DNA from: Cercis canadensis
Lineage: Eukaryota; Streptophyta; Magnoliopsida; Fabales; Fabaceae
Assembly: GCA_003255065.1 (NCBI GenBank)
Contig: QAOA01006449.1
Location: 186,001-250,000, forward strand
Direction: 5' to 3'
DNA: 64,000 bases
This document shows positions 1 to 11,196 of the stretch, piece by piece (positions within the stretch are counted from its first letter, which is position 1; every line of letters starts with the position of its first letter). The notes under the pieces are model-generated. The model saw nothing but the letters and a program-made list of their open reading frames with translations. It searched no databases and was not told where the DNA came from. Position numbers and translations under genes: made by a program.

Positions 1-7
1 TGAATGA

Positions 8-445
8 ATGGAGAGACAAATCCATGAGACAAGAGAAGTGGTGAAACACAGACTTGAGCAGATGGGATGTCTTAAAGCAAAGATTGAAGAACTAGAGGAG
101 AATCTAGAGGAAGAAAAAGAGGTTCACAAACAACAAATGGAAAATTGGAAGAATGGGTATGAAAATATGAAAAAGCTGAAAACCCAAGAGGAAGAAGATA
201 AAGAGTTTTTATGTTGTCAATGCGAAGACATGGAACACCAAAATACTCGCTTGGGCAATGCTTTTCAAAAAGCAAGAGAGATGGTGACACTTTGGAAGCA
301 ACAATATGAACTTGTGAAAGAAAAAAAAAAAGAAATGGATAAAGGAGGTGACACTTTGGAGACCGAAAAATGGAAGAAGCGGTTTGAATATTTGATGGAG
401 AATTCCTATGATAAGGCAGAAAGGTTGAGACAAAGAGTTCAATAG
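8..445 (+). pseudogene. ORF1 remnant upstream of gag, coiled-coil protein
   Basis: An open stretch of 145 codons, very rich in Glu, Lys and Gln, with heptad-like spacing over most of its length, so it is probably a long coiled coil. A TGA codon lies directly before the ATG in the same frame, so the real protein probably began upstream of the window and this is its C-terminal part. Ogre/Tat elements are known to carry an extra ORF of unknown function before gag, and the position here, about 550 bp before gag, fits. No enzymatic motif is visible. It could also be a short independent ORF, but the context argues against that. Confidence 0.5.
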
Positions 446-992
446 GTCGAAGCTCACACGACTCCTTTTGCATTACCTACCAGGGATTTGAAGAAACTTT
501 TTGAAGAATGCAAGAGTATTTTAAATGACATAGCACAGGTATGAGCTTCTTGATGTACTTGAACTACAATCATTAATGAAATGTGCCTTGTTTTTATTGG
601 ACCAATCTCTCATGTTAGTTGTATGCGATAATTTTTCTCGTAATGTCAAAAACATTCGCGAATATTATCATGGTCATGTTTTTCTGTAAGGAACCAAAGT
701 TCCTGCTGAAAGATAAGACTCGTACCCACGAAAGTACCCATGAAGAAGATGAATTTTAAAATTGATCGCTTAAAGGACTCGTCCAAGCCATATTAACAAT
801 CTTTCTTCTTAAGAGATTGCTGAAATCCTTTTATTATTTTCATTTTTACTCATTTATTCTTTATGTTTTCTTTTCATTTTTTATCGTCCATTAAGGGATT
901 AAGACATCATTGGTCCTGCAAAGAAAGCGCGGTTCAATGAAAAAGGTTTTGTGAAAAGATCAATCGGACTCAGATCTAGGACTGTTACTATC
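446..992 (+). other. Non-coding spacer between ORF1 and gag
   Basis: About 550 bp with stops in all + strand frames. A T-rich stretch lies around 830-890, just before gag. I see no clear promoter, RNA gene or repeat. Confidence 0.5.
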
Positions 993-3402
993 ATGGATGG
1001 AACTCAGGAACCAGAGAGGGATTTAGGAGTTGAGTTGGATGGGATGAAGGAATAGATGAATAAGATAAGAAGTTTACTTGTTGAGAGTTTGAAGCTAAAA
1101 GGGACAGCTGAAGGCCCGAGTCATTCTGACTTTCTCCCCATATCCCAAGTAGCATCACTGCTGACTTTTCCTGCTCATGACCAAAATGTTACCATAGCTC
1201 AATTCAATCCCATTTGGGGCATGCCCCCTCATCTAATGACACCTGTAGTAATGGCCGCCCATGGATTGGATCCTAATTCCACTATCCCACCTACTACCCA
1301 ACCACCTGAGTTTCAATTTACCGCCACTTTGCCTAAAGCAAATCCTACCACAGAGACTACCTCCAATCTAAGTGGACACAAGGGAAATGTGTACATTTAC
1401 ACTTCACCGATCACCCATTTTGTTTTTAATGTGCCCACCCAGAATCCACCAGTGACCATGCATGTTGAGAAAGAATCTAAGGAATGCGAAAAACAAAAAC
1501 AAAAAGAGAAATTGTTGACTTTAGAGGAGACGATTAGAGCTATGGAAGGAACTAGTTCTTTCGTAGCTATGGGAGTCAAGCAATTACGCCTTACTCCAGG
1601 AGTGTCAATTCCTAGAGATCTTAATCTCCCTGAGTTTGAGAAGTATGATGGGACTGGCAACCCAAAGTTTCATTTGGTCTCTTATATTACAGAAATGGTC
1701 GCTATAAAGGAAGATGAGAAGGTGTTGATTCATTTCTTTCTAAAAAGTCTCACTGGTGCTGCTTATAATTGGTTTATGAACTTAGACCGCACCAGGATAA
1801 GAAGTTGGGCGGATTTAGCAGATGTCTTTCTAAAGTAGTACAAGTTCAACTATGATATTGCTCCTACAAGAGAGCAATTGAAGGACATGCAGAAGAAAGA
1901 TGAATCTTTCAGGGAGTATGCCCAGAAATGGAGAACCTTGGCTTCTGAAGTTCAACCTCCACTTCTTGACTCCGAGTTATGCTCCATTTTTCTGGATACC
2001 TTAAATTCCCCATATTTAGAACGATGGCGGGTTGCCATTTTCATGATTTTGCTGATATTATCAAGGCTGAGGAAAGAATAGAAGGATTGGTAAAAACTGA
2101 AAAGTTAGAAGGAATGAGTACTGAAGGTAATAGTTTTGGCCAACAGAAAGCAGGTTTTCAAAAAAAGAAGGAAGGAGGAGTGAACTGGATACAAACACCG
2201 GGAACCTACCAATACCCTCAACCTAGAAGACCGAGCTATACTTCATTTCCACCATCATATCCTGTTAATGCTATCCCTCCACGTTATCCCCAATCCATAC
2301 CAAATCACCAATATCCTTAAGCACCCTTCATTCACACTTACCATAATACACCTCCAAGTTTCTCAGTATCAAGACCACCATTCAGGCCAAATTACCAGGG
2401 GTATAGAAACCAGCCACGTCCTTTACAAAGAGATGAACCGTTTTCAAACATCCCTATTACTAGAGCCGAATTGTTCAAACAATTTTGTGAGGCTCATTGA
2501 TAGCTCCTAAACATGTACAACCAATTCAGCCACCATTCCCTCAATGGTATAACCCAAGCCTCAAGTGTGATTATCATCGAGGTATTGTGGGACATTCGAT
2601 TGAAGATTGTCCGGGGTTTAAGTTTGCTGTGTTAAATTTGATCAAGCAAGGTGTGATCAAAATTGAAGAAATTGAGAGAGTGCCTAATGTAAACAATAAT
2701 CATTTGCCTAACCATGAAGCGAGACTAAGGATTAATGTTATACTTGAAGGAGTTAGGGAAGTTCGAAAGATTACTTAGATAAAGACTCCCATGAGGTTAA
2801 TACGGGAAATACTAAGGTCAGCCGGATGTAGTTTGGAAGGTCCTTTTAGACCGATAAAATATGATGATCAATATGATAGGGATTCTTTCTGTGAACATCA
2901 CTAGAGTATTGGGCATGATATAGAAAGGTGCTAGGAATTCAAGTGTGGAGTTCAGAAGCTAATTGCTTTAGGAGTCTTAAAGTTTGAGAAGAGAAGTGGG
3001 AAAAATCAGAAAGAGATTAACATGACTGAAGAACAACAACAACATGGGGCAAAACCTTTTGTCCTTAGAGTCTTACCTAATCCCTCAGCTAGCCAAGCTC
3101 GGCCAGAGGTGGTCCTTCAGGTGCCTGCACCGTTCTCTTATGAAAGCAACCATACCGTGCCCTGGAATTATGGAGTAAAAATAGTAAACACTAAAGAAGA
3201 AAATCCAGGGAGTTGCGTAGAAGAAAAGGAGAAAGAAGAATTAGGCACAATTACCAATGTGGTAGGGACTAGTGGTTTAACTAGAAGCGGACGGTGCTAC
3301 TTGCCTGAAGAGATTGAGCACCAGAGAAAGGAGAAAGGGAAAGCCATGGTTGATGAAAGAGAACCATATTTGGCGAAGAATGATACTCAAGGAGAAAAAT
3401 AG
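993..3402 (+). pseudogene. Tat gag, broken
   Basis: Gag coat protein of the element. The likely start is the ATG at 993. An in-frame TAG at 1053-1055 follows after 20 codons, and reading resumes at the next codon. The capsid-like (Retrotrans_gag) domain lies at about 1620-2060, with the conserved GAAYNWF and FREYAQKW stretches. A TAG at 1836-1838 and a frameshift near 2030 break it. A zinc knuckle of the Tat CxxHxxxxGHxxxxC type lies at 2566-2620. A second, at about 2890-2945, carries two in-frame stops. A Pro/Tyr-rich linker (2180-2400) precedes the first knuckle. The last open part (3022-3402) leads towards the protease. No intact Gag could be made from this copy. Confidence 0.85.
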
Positions 3403-3535
3403 GGAAGAAGAAGAATTTTTGAAGATAATGAGACAAAGTGAATATGATATAGTGGAACAAATGAAGAAAACTCCTGCTCGTATTTCATTATTGTCTCTTA
3501 TCATGAGCTCTAAATGTCATAGACAAGCATTACAA

Positions 3536-4250
3536 AGATTCTTATAGTAAGCCTATGTACGGCCAGACATAACCGTAGATAAATTTGGAGGGAATGTAAA
3601 TTTTATCAAAAACTTTAGCACAATTTCTTTTTCTGAAGAAGAGCTAATGCCTGGTATGAGTGCTCACAACAAGGAGCTTCATATCACGCTTAAGTGTGAT
3701 GACTATATTGTAGCTAAAGTTTTAATTGATAATGAGTCTGCGCTAAATGTGCTACCTTATTCTACCCTCATGCAATTACCGATTAATGCGTCCCACATAC
3801 GAGAAAGTAATATGGTGGTAAGGGCTTTTGATGGAACAAAGCGTGAAGTACTTGGGGATATCTCTCTTCAGTTAGAGATCGGACCAAATAAGTTTGATGT
3901 TCCATTCCAAGTGATGGGCATAGAACCTGCATATACCATATTACTAGGTAGGCCCTGGATTCATGCTGCGGAAGTAATGCCGTCTACATGGCATCAAAGA
4001 CTAAAATATGTGAATAGGGGAAGGGTGATAATTGTTAAAGGAGAGGAGGAGATGCTGGTAAGCAAGCCCAGCTCATTACCATATGTTGAAGCAATAGAGT
4101 AAGCACTGGAGTCTTCTTTCCAATCTCTGGAGATAACCCAGCATGATGGTAAAGGTTTACCAAAGAAAGGGAAAGTTAATCAAGTTGTAGCAAAAATGAT
4201 GAAAAAGAGTGGATTTCAAAAAGGAAAAGGCTTGGGGGCCAAACTGATCT
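3536..4250 (+). pseudogene. Tat protease and G-patch, first copy
   Basis: Retropepsin-like aspartic protease that would process the Gag-Pol polyprotein. The active-site region reads LIDNESA, where the second copy has LIDNGSA. The flap and ILLGRPWIH regions are present. The open part is 3647-4102 and ends in a TAG. After it comes a G-patch-like segment (KGKGLG, about 4215-4240), as known for Tat/Ogre proteases. The copy ends where an LTR fragment begins. It is roughly 90 percent identical by eye to 4477-5200, so it is one half of a tandem duplication. Confidence 0.85.
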
Positions 4251-4476
4251 GAATAGATGGGTGTTATAGGGTGCCTAACACCTTCCCTATACACAATTAG
4301 ACTCCTGAACCCTCTCTGGTTCGCAGACATATTTTTTTTAAAAAAAATAAAGGGGTTTTCCAATTGTTCCCCAATTTTTAATACAATTGGTGGCGACTCC
4401 AGAGTTTTCATTTCAAAAACTAAATCATTTTATTTTACCCATCCGCGTGATAGCGACCTCCGAGTACGTTATGACA
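4251..4476 (+). repeat. Displaced 3' end of a Tat LTR between two protease copies
   Basis: These 226 bases match 13247-13472, the last part of the element's own 3' LTR. Both carry the gggtgttataggg start, the ccttccctatacacaattag block and the terminal gttatgaca. The stray copy ends exactly at the LTR's CA terminus, and protease sequence follows at once. It must have arisen by recombination or template switching, because an LTR end does not belong inside gag-pol. Confidence 0.85.
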
Positions 4477-5200
4477 GAGGTTCTTACAACAAGCTTATGT
4501 ACGGCCAGATATAACCGTAGAGAAGTTTGGAGGGATGGTAAATTTTATCAAAAACTTTAGCACAATCTCTTTTTCTGAAGAAGAGCTGATGTCTGGTATG
4601 AGTGCTTACAAGAAGGCACTTCATATTACGCTCAAATGTGATGGCTATATAGTAGCTAAAGTTTTAATTGATAATGGGTCTGCATTAAATGTGTTACCTT
4701 ATTCCTACCCTCATGCAATTGCCGGTTAATGCATCTCGTATACGAGAAAGTAGTATAGTGGTACGGGCCTTTGATGGTACAAGGTGTGAAGTGCTTTGGG
4801 ATATCTCTCTTCAATTAGAGATCGGACCGGATAAATTTGATGTTTCATTCCAAGTGATGGACATAGAACCCGTCTATACTATGTTACTTGGTAGGCCCTG
4901 GATTCATGCTGCAGGAGTGGTGCCGTCTACGTGGCATCAACGACTTAAGTATGTGAATGGGGGAAAGGTGATAATTGTTAAAGGAGAGGAGGAGATGTTG
5001 GTAAGCAAGCCCAGCTCATTACCGTACGTTGAAGCAACTGAGCAAGCACTGGAGTCTTCTTTCCAATCTCTGGAGATAACCCAGCATGATGGTAAAGATT
5101 TACCAAAGAAAGAGGAAGTTAATCAAGTCGTAGCGAAAATGATGAAGAAGAGCGGATTTTAAAAAGGAAAAGGCTTGGGACTAAACTGCAAGGTATCAGT
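4477..5200 (+). pseudogene. Tat protease and G-patch, second copy
   Basis: Second protease copy, in line with the downstream pol. It has LIDNGSA at the active site and the LLGRPWIHAAG flap region. A one-base insertion near 4700 splits it into frames 4535-4729 and 4689-5162. The G-patch (GKGLG) follows a CAA-to-TAA change at 5160. A one-base deletion near 5183 then shifts the frame into the linker that precedes the intron. The start of homology with copy 1 lies next to the LTR terminus at 4476. Confidence 0.85.
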
Positions 5201-5481
5201 GAACCCATTGTACTTCCAGAAAATGAAAGTAGACAGGGGTTGGGGTATGAGCTTTCCATGGAAGAATTCCTGAGATGGCTAAGAAAACACCATGAAACTA
5301 GACTTCCTCATCTGCTAGAAACTTTTGTGCCATCAACTGAGTCGTCAATTATGGATCATAGGCACATGGTTAATACCCTAGACGGCTGCTCTAAGAAGGA
5401 TTGTTGGATTCGGCTTTGCGGAGATTTAGAAGAATTGAATAACTGGGAGATTGAGCCAATGCCAAATGTGGTCCTTTTTAA
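5201..5481 (+). pseudogene. Protease-RT linker exon, upstream of the Ogre-type intron
   Basis: Open reading frame 5240-5482 encoding a hydrophilic linker of about 81 residues. It has no recognised domain and ends VVLFK just before a TAA. The last lysine codon (5480-5482) is split by a candidate splice donor, GTAATAT. Joining it to the acceptor after 5730 keeps the frame into the RT polyprotein, which makes this the 5' exon of a spliced pol. Confidence 0.65.
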
Positions 5482-5730
5482 GTAATATCTGTTTATGCCA
5501 TATTTATTTCTTTTGACTGAAGTTCAAAGTCACTTGAATTTTATCTTTATTATGTATTGGACCATGTTTTATTCAAAAAAATTTAATAAAATAATTTATC
5601 ATGGAGTTTTCATTCATTTTAGCATTCTTTTATTTTATTTTATTTATTTATTTATTTTTTTCCGTCCTTCTTATCCATTACCCATCCGTTTATTCATCTT
5701 AATTCTTGTTATGTTCTAACTTATTCTCAG
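5482..5730 (+). other. Candidate Ogre-type intron in pol, 249 bp
   Basis: The stretch is T-rich, begins GTAATATCT and ends in a pyrimidine-rich run and TTCTCAG. Splicing joins AA of a lysine codon (5480-5481) to G at 5731 and continues without a stop through seven codons to the ATG at 5753. Unspliced, the frame stops at once. Splicing of an intron between protease and RT is established for Ogre elements. The exact frame restoration is seen here; splicing itself is inferred. Confidence 0.75.
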
Positions 5731-5731
5731 G

Positions 5732-7441
5732 AGTCTTGCTAATATAGATCTAATGTCTCAAGTAGAAGCTCATGTGCTTCCAATAATTGATTCTCATATT
5801 GCATTTGGTGAAGACGATTACTGCTCTGATGAAAATTTAGATTTTTTTTATAAATTTGAGAAAATGATTGAGTCGGCTGAAAAAACGATACTTCCTCATA
5901 ATGAAGAAATTCAGATCATAAACCTGGGTACAAAAGATGAGAAAAAAGAATTGAAGATTGTCGATAACCCGGAAAAAGAGAAAATGATTGTTCTTTTCAA
6001 AGAGTATAGTGACGTATTTGCTTAGTCTTACCAAGACATGTTTGGTCTTGACCCTAACATTGTGTCTCACAAGATTCCGCTATATTCAGATTGCAAACCA
6101 GTCAAGCAAAAGTTGAGAAGAATGAGGCCTGAAATGTCTAGCAAAATAAAAGAAGAAGTGATCAAGCAAATTGAAGCTGGTTTCTTAGAAGTATCCACTT
6201 ATCCGGAATGGGTTGCCAATATAGTCCCAGTGCCTAAAAAGGATAGTCGAGTAAGAATGTGCGTGGATTTCCGGGATCTGAATAGAGCTAATTCGAAAGA
6301 TGATTTTCCTTTGCCACACATAGATGTGCTTGTGGACAGCACGGCCAAAAATCATCAGTATTCTTTCATGGATGGGTATTCAGGGTACAATCAGATTCCA
6401 ATGGCTGATGAAGATAAAGAGAAGACTACGTTCATTATACACTGGGGTACCTATTGCTATAGGGTAATGTCATTTGGGTTGAAGAATACAGGAGCTACCT
6501 ATCAGAGGGCCATGGTCACACTTTTTCATGACATGATACACAAAGAAATTGAGGTTTATGTGGATGATATGGTGGCGAAGTCAAAACAAGGAGAAAGTCA
6601 TGTGAATGTGCTTCAAAAATTGTTCGAGAGGCTAAGAAAATACAAGCTAAGATTGAACCCAAACAAATGCACTTTCAGTGCAACTTCTAGTAAGTTGTTA
6701 AGGTTTATCGTTAGCGAGAAAGGAATTGAAGTAGATCCAGATAAAGTTCGAGCAATTCGGGAGATGTCATCCCCAAGATCAGAAAAAGAAGTTCGGAGTT
6801 TCTTAAGGAAGCTTAATTACATAGCCAGATTCATTTCAAATCTTACTCACACTTGTGAACCCATATTCAAATTGCTGAGGAAGAATAATCCTAGAGAGTG
6901 GGATGGAAAGTGTCAAGAAGCTTTTGATAGAATCAATGAGTATTTGCTTAACCCACCAGTGCTTGTGCCTCCGACACCTGGAAAGCCTCTCATTTTGTAT
7001 TTGATTGTGCTTCAAGAATCAATGGGGAGTGTATTAGGACAACATGATGAAGGGGGAAGAAAAGAGAGGGTCATCTATTACTTGAGCAAGAAGTTCACTG
7101 ATTACGAGACGAGATACGCCATGGTGGAAAAAACGTGTTGTGCATTAGTTTGGGTGGCTAGTAGACTCCGACAATACATGCTATACCATACTACATGGCT
7201 CATCTCTCGTATGGATCCCATTAAGTTCATTTTTGAAAAGTCCTATCTCTCTGGAAGACTAGCTAAGTGGCAAATTGTCCTTTCAGAATATGATGTGGTG
7301 TACGTGACAAAGAAGGCTATCAAAGGAAGTGTAATTACTGATTACTTGGCTAAAAATCCTGTAGACTATTACCAACCCATGAGATTTGAGTTTCCTGATG
7401 AAGACGTTCTCGTAGTCGAAAAAGAGGATGAAAAAGAATAA
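5732..7441 (+). pseudogene. Tat reverse transcriptase and first RNase H
   Basis: Copies the element's RNA into cDNA in cytoplasmic particles. The frame runs from the splice acceptor to a TAA at 7439-7441, with one further stop, TAG at 6023-6025, where relatives have Trp. The RT fingers and palm lie at about 6160-6700. The catalytic YVDD is at 6557-6568 and reads YVDDMVAKS, a typical Tat form. The connection and the classical Ty3 RNase H follow at about 6800-7320. The RNase H looks weak: the usual first Asp region reads LIVLQES, so catalysis is probably lost. The frame is otherwise remarkably open for a copy this old. Confidence 0.9.
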
Positions 7442-7860
7442 GTAAGGTGGAAGAAGTACTTTAATAGTGTTGTGAATGTGCACGGGCAAGGAATAGGAGC
7501 CGTGATAATGTCACTGGAAGGAAAACAATTCCCTATAGCCATTAAATTGGATTTTGATTGCACTAATAACATGGCGGAATATGAAGCATGTGTAAGAGGT
7601 CTACAAGTGGCTTTGGATCTAAAAGTTGATACCTTGGATGTTTTTGGAGACTCTGCTCTCATCATCTATCAGGTGACTGGAGAACGGCAAACCAAGGATT
7701 CAAAATTGGTTCCATATTAGAAATATTTGACTCAGGTAATCAAGAAATTTGAAGACATCACCTTTTCTCATTTATCTTGCGACAAGAACCAATTTGCAAA
7801 TGCTTTGGCTACACTAGCAGTAATGACTAAGCTTGATTGTGGAGTAATGGTGCAACCAAT
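7442..7860 (+). pseudogene. Second (archaeal-type) RNase H domain of Tat pol
   Basis: In frame with the RT after the TAA at 7439-7441, and broken again by a TAG at 7718-7720. The fold is recognisable from GIGAV, NNMAEYEA and VFGDSALI. Tat elements carry this extra RNase H between the first RNase H and integrase. Two catalytic aspartates are changed to Asn: the YFDG-type motif reads YFNS (about 7460) and the ADALA-type motif reads ANALA (about 7795). Both are G-to-A transitions. The domain is therefore dead in this copy. Confidence 0.85.
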
Positions 7861-9176
7861 ACAGGTGAAGTCAGAGGAAGAACTAATTTATTGCTCTAAT
7901 GTGGAAGAAGAACCGGATAGTCACCCTTGGTATTATGATATCCTGCAATATATTAAGTCTAGAGAATATCCAGTTGGCGCTAATGAAAATGATAGGAAGA
8001 CTATCAGACGTTTGGCATTGAGATTCTTTCTGAGTGGAGAGATTTTGTACAAAAGAAGTCATGACGGAGCACTTTTACGATGTGTGGATGCTAAGGAGGC
8101 TAATCGCATTTTGAGTGTTATTCATAAAGGAATATGCGCTACTCATGCAAATGGTCATATAATGACTCGGAAAATTCTAAGAGCGGGTTATTACTGGACA
8201 ACAATGGAAAGAGATTACATCAGTTATGTTAGAAAGTGTCATAAGTGTCAGATTTATGCTGATCGCACTAAAGTACCATCGTCCATGTTGCACAGTATGA
8301 CAACCCCGTGGCTATTTTCTATGTGGGGAATTGATGTCATTGGTCCAATCAATCCGAAAGCATCCAATGGACACCGTTTCATTCTGGTAGCAATTGACTA
8401 TTTCACAAAATGGGTAGAGGCTGTTTTTTATGCGAAAGTGACTCAGAAGATAGTTGCCAGATTTTTGAAGACGAATATCATTTGTCGATATAGGCAACCA
8501 AAGAAAATTATCACTGATAACGGTTTGAATTTGAATGGCGCGGATATACAAAAGTTGTGCACACAGTTCGCAATCAAGCATCATAATTCTTCGCCATATA
8601 GACCTCAAATGAATGGAGCAGTAGAAGCCGCAAAAAAAAATATCAAGAAAATAGTGAAAAAGATGGTCGTGACTTACAAAGATTGGCATGAAATGCTTCC
8701 CTATGCCTTGCATGCTTACCGCATAACGGTTCGATCGTCGATTGGGGTAACACCGTATTCTCTGGTATATGGTATGGAAGCTGTTACTCCTATAGAAGTA
8801 GAGATCTCATCTCTCAGAGTCTTGATGGAAACTGATCTAGAAGAATTAGAATGGGCACGGGTCAGATATGAGCAACTGAATATGATTGAGGAGAAAAGAT
8901 TAGTTGCAATTTGTCATGGACAGTTATATCAACAAAGAGTGGCCAGAGCATTCAACAAAAAGGTTCGACTTCGAGAGTTTCAACCGGAAGATCTAGTATT
9001 GAGAAAAATCTTGCCTCATCAAGAAGATGCACGGGGAAAATGGGCCCCAACTCATCAAGGCCCATACATTGTTAAACAAAGCATTCTCCGGTGGTGCTTT
9101 GATTCTCACAGATATGGGAGGAAAAAAGCTGGCTAAACCGATAAATTCTGATGCAGTCAAAAAATATTACTTGTAA
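7861..9176 (+). pseudogene. Tat integrase
   Basis: Inserts the cDNA into nuclear DNA. The N-terminal HHCC zinc finger lies at about 8130-8250 (HANGH ... CHKC). The catalytic triad is Asp in GIDVIGP (8332-8334), Asp in ITDNG (8515-8517) and Glu in NGAVEAA (about 8624). The C-terminal GPY/F-like region reads GPYIVKQ near 9060. The long frame ends at 9136, but a one-base shift near 9080 hides the true end: the other frame continues through LTDMGGKKL to KKYYL and a TAA at 9174-9176. No chromodomain is present, as expected for Tat. Confidence 0.88.
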
Positions 9177-10149
9177 AAAAAAATAAAAAAATAAAAAAAG
9201 CCCGCTAGATTGAAAACTTGAAAAGGCAATTTAGGCAAAAGTTAGAGCATGCAAGTTAAATTTACTAGATTGAAAACCTGAAAAGGCAATTTAGATGTGA
9301 GTTTGAATTTGCAAGAGTGTTTGTGCAAGAATAAAAGAATTGACCAAGAGTGGAAAGGTTGTTTGAGATAAAGGAAGAAACTCAGCATATAAGAAAGCAA
9401 GAGTTATGTATTTCAACATCAGAAGGATAAACGCCGTCTCAGTCAAGTAGAAGTCTGATCCAAAGCAATATGAGAATCAATAAAGTTGGATATTACAGAG
9501 CGACAACTAAGGCAAAATCATCCGTTCTATATGACTTCTGAATTTTTCATCCCGAACTACGTGAGCTTTGATTCTTCTTCGAGGATACGTAGGCACCTAC
9601 TTGGTAGGGTAAGTCCAATTTCACCAAAAACCTCATACTGGGGCAAATTTTTATTCTGATGGGGTATCTTTTCGAGTTTCAATCATGTGTTGTTTATACA
9701 CTTTCTTTCTTAGTTGAAATAAAAGGTTAATTCATTGAATCTACTTCTTTCGGTCATGCATACTCTCCATGATAAATTATTGAGTTATAATTTTGAATAA
9801 AATATGAGTGAATTATTTATATGGCATATTCATTTATTTCTTTAAACTATGTCACATTGACATGTTTTTCAAACTTCAGAATGATATCTTCTAAATCAAA
9901 GCAAAGCTCAAGATCTGCTAGGAGTCTTCTTTAATGGTAAATAAAAGAAAGAGCTTTTTAAGAAGAGATTGAGAAATGGAAAATGTGATCTCATCATTTG
10001 GGGAATAAGGAGAAATTATCTGATAGAGACAGAAGTCCAGTTTCTAATGAGAAAAGACACGCATGAGCTATTCGACTTTTGAAAAAATAAATTTTGATTG
10101 AACCACTTTCCTTGCAATAGATCAAAGATGACTCATCTTAGTGTCATGG

Positions 10150-10720
10150 GGTACATTTCTTACACTTTTCAGTAATTAATTTTTGTCATTACATTTCATG
10201 TCATTAATTTCTCTACCATTACCTTTCGTGTCATTAATTTTTTCATCATTATTTTTCGTGTCATTGATATTTTCTGCCGTTATATTTTGTGCCATTAAAT
10301 TTTCCTGCCATTAATTTTTCTGTCATTACATTTTTCGCCATTGATTTTTCAGAAATTACATTTCATGTTATTAATTTTTCTACCACTATATTTCATGTCG
10401 TTAATTTTTCTGTCACTATATTGATTTTTCAGTAATCACATTTCATGTTATTAATTTTTTTCTGTCACTATATTTCATGTCATTACATTTTATGTCATTG
10501 ATTTCTTGATAATTACATTTTATACCATTAATTTTCTCGCCTGTACATTTTATGCAATTGATTTCTTAGCCGTTACATTTCATATTATTAATTTTCATGT
10601 CATTACATTTCGTGCCATTAATTTTCTCGCTATTACATTTTGTGCTATTATGATTTCATGTCATTCTCATTTCTCGATATTACACTTTCCTGTCATTATA
10701 TTTTCGCCACTATGATCAAC
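10150..10720 (+). repeat. Diverged tandem repeat of ATTA/CATT words
   Basis: About 570 bp built from alternating blocks such as gtcattacatttc and atgtcattaatttttc, with a period of roughly 17-20 bp and doublets of about 36 bp. About 30 imperfect copies. The short + strand ORF at 10506-10715 is a by-product of the repeat. Confidence 0.8.
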
Positions 10721-10780
10721 ATCATTTTGCTTTGACATTTCAACCTCTGCCATGAGTGTTGGACGAAATACGTGTCTGTT

Positions 10781-10859
10781 ATCTTTACATATTCCCTATA
10801 AGAAAAACGCGATAAGCGAAAGCTTCACATGTTATTCTTATAGGAAACATGTAAAGAGG
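10781..10859 (+). other. Imperfect hairpin directly before the polypurine tract
   Basis: The left arm 10781-10808 (tctttacat, cctataagaa) pairs with the right arm 10831-10859 (ttcttatagg, atgtaaag), leaving a loop of about 22 bp. Most of the 28 positions pair. It lies within 10 bp of the LTR start. Confidence 0.7.
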
Positions 10860-10866
10860 GACAAAC
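10852..10866 (+). other. Polypurine tract of the Tat element
   Basis: Purine-rich run (aaagagggacaaac) immediately before the LTR's TG. It would prime plus-strand DNA synthesis during reverse transcription. Confidence 0.7.
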
Positions 10867-11159
10867 TGTAGACACTAATTTCATCCTAAAATAAAAGAAA
10901 CAAAATAAAAATAAAAATAATAAATAGTTTGGTGATAAAAGAAAAGAGACGTGGGTGTGGGTGCAAGTGCATGAGCAGTTTTAGAGAGAGAGAGATACAT
11001 GAGAAAGGGTGCAAGTGCATGGGAAGTTAAGAGACGTGAGTGAGAGGGAGACAAAAGAGAGGGAGATGGAGCAACAGTTAGAGAGACGTGAGAGAAGAGA
11101 GACGTGAAGGCAATAACGGTTAGCAACTGAGTAGCATAAAAGAGATAACCACAGACCAG

Positions 11160-11196
<37 letters not shown>

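Larger units (their letters stand above)
9177..10866 (+). other. Long non-coding 3' region of the Tat element
   Basis: No coding frame. It opens with two copies of a block containing gaaaacctgaaaaggcaatt (about 9210-9290), a form common after Tat integrases. A module around 9551-9605 (gaactacg, then acgtaggca) recurs inside the LTR at 13084. A short-period tandem repeat fills 10150-10720. A hairpin and polypurine tract finish the region. It may carry packaging or transport signals, which is inference. Confidence 0.7.

Noticed and set aside
5495-5719. Hydrophobic + strand ORF of 74 codons
   Set aside because: Lies wholly inside the candidate intron and is T-rich.
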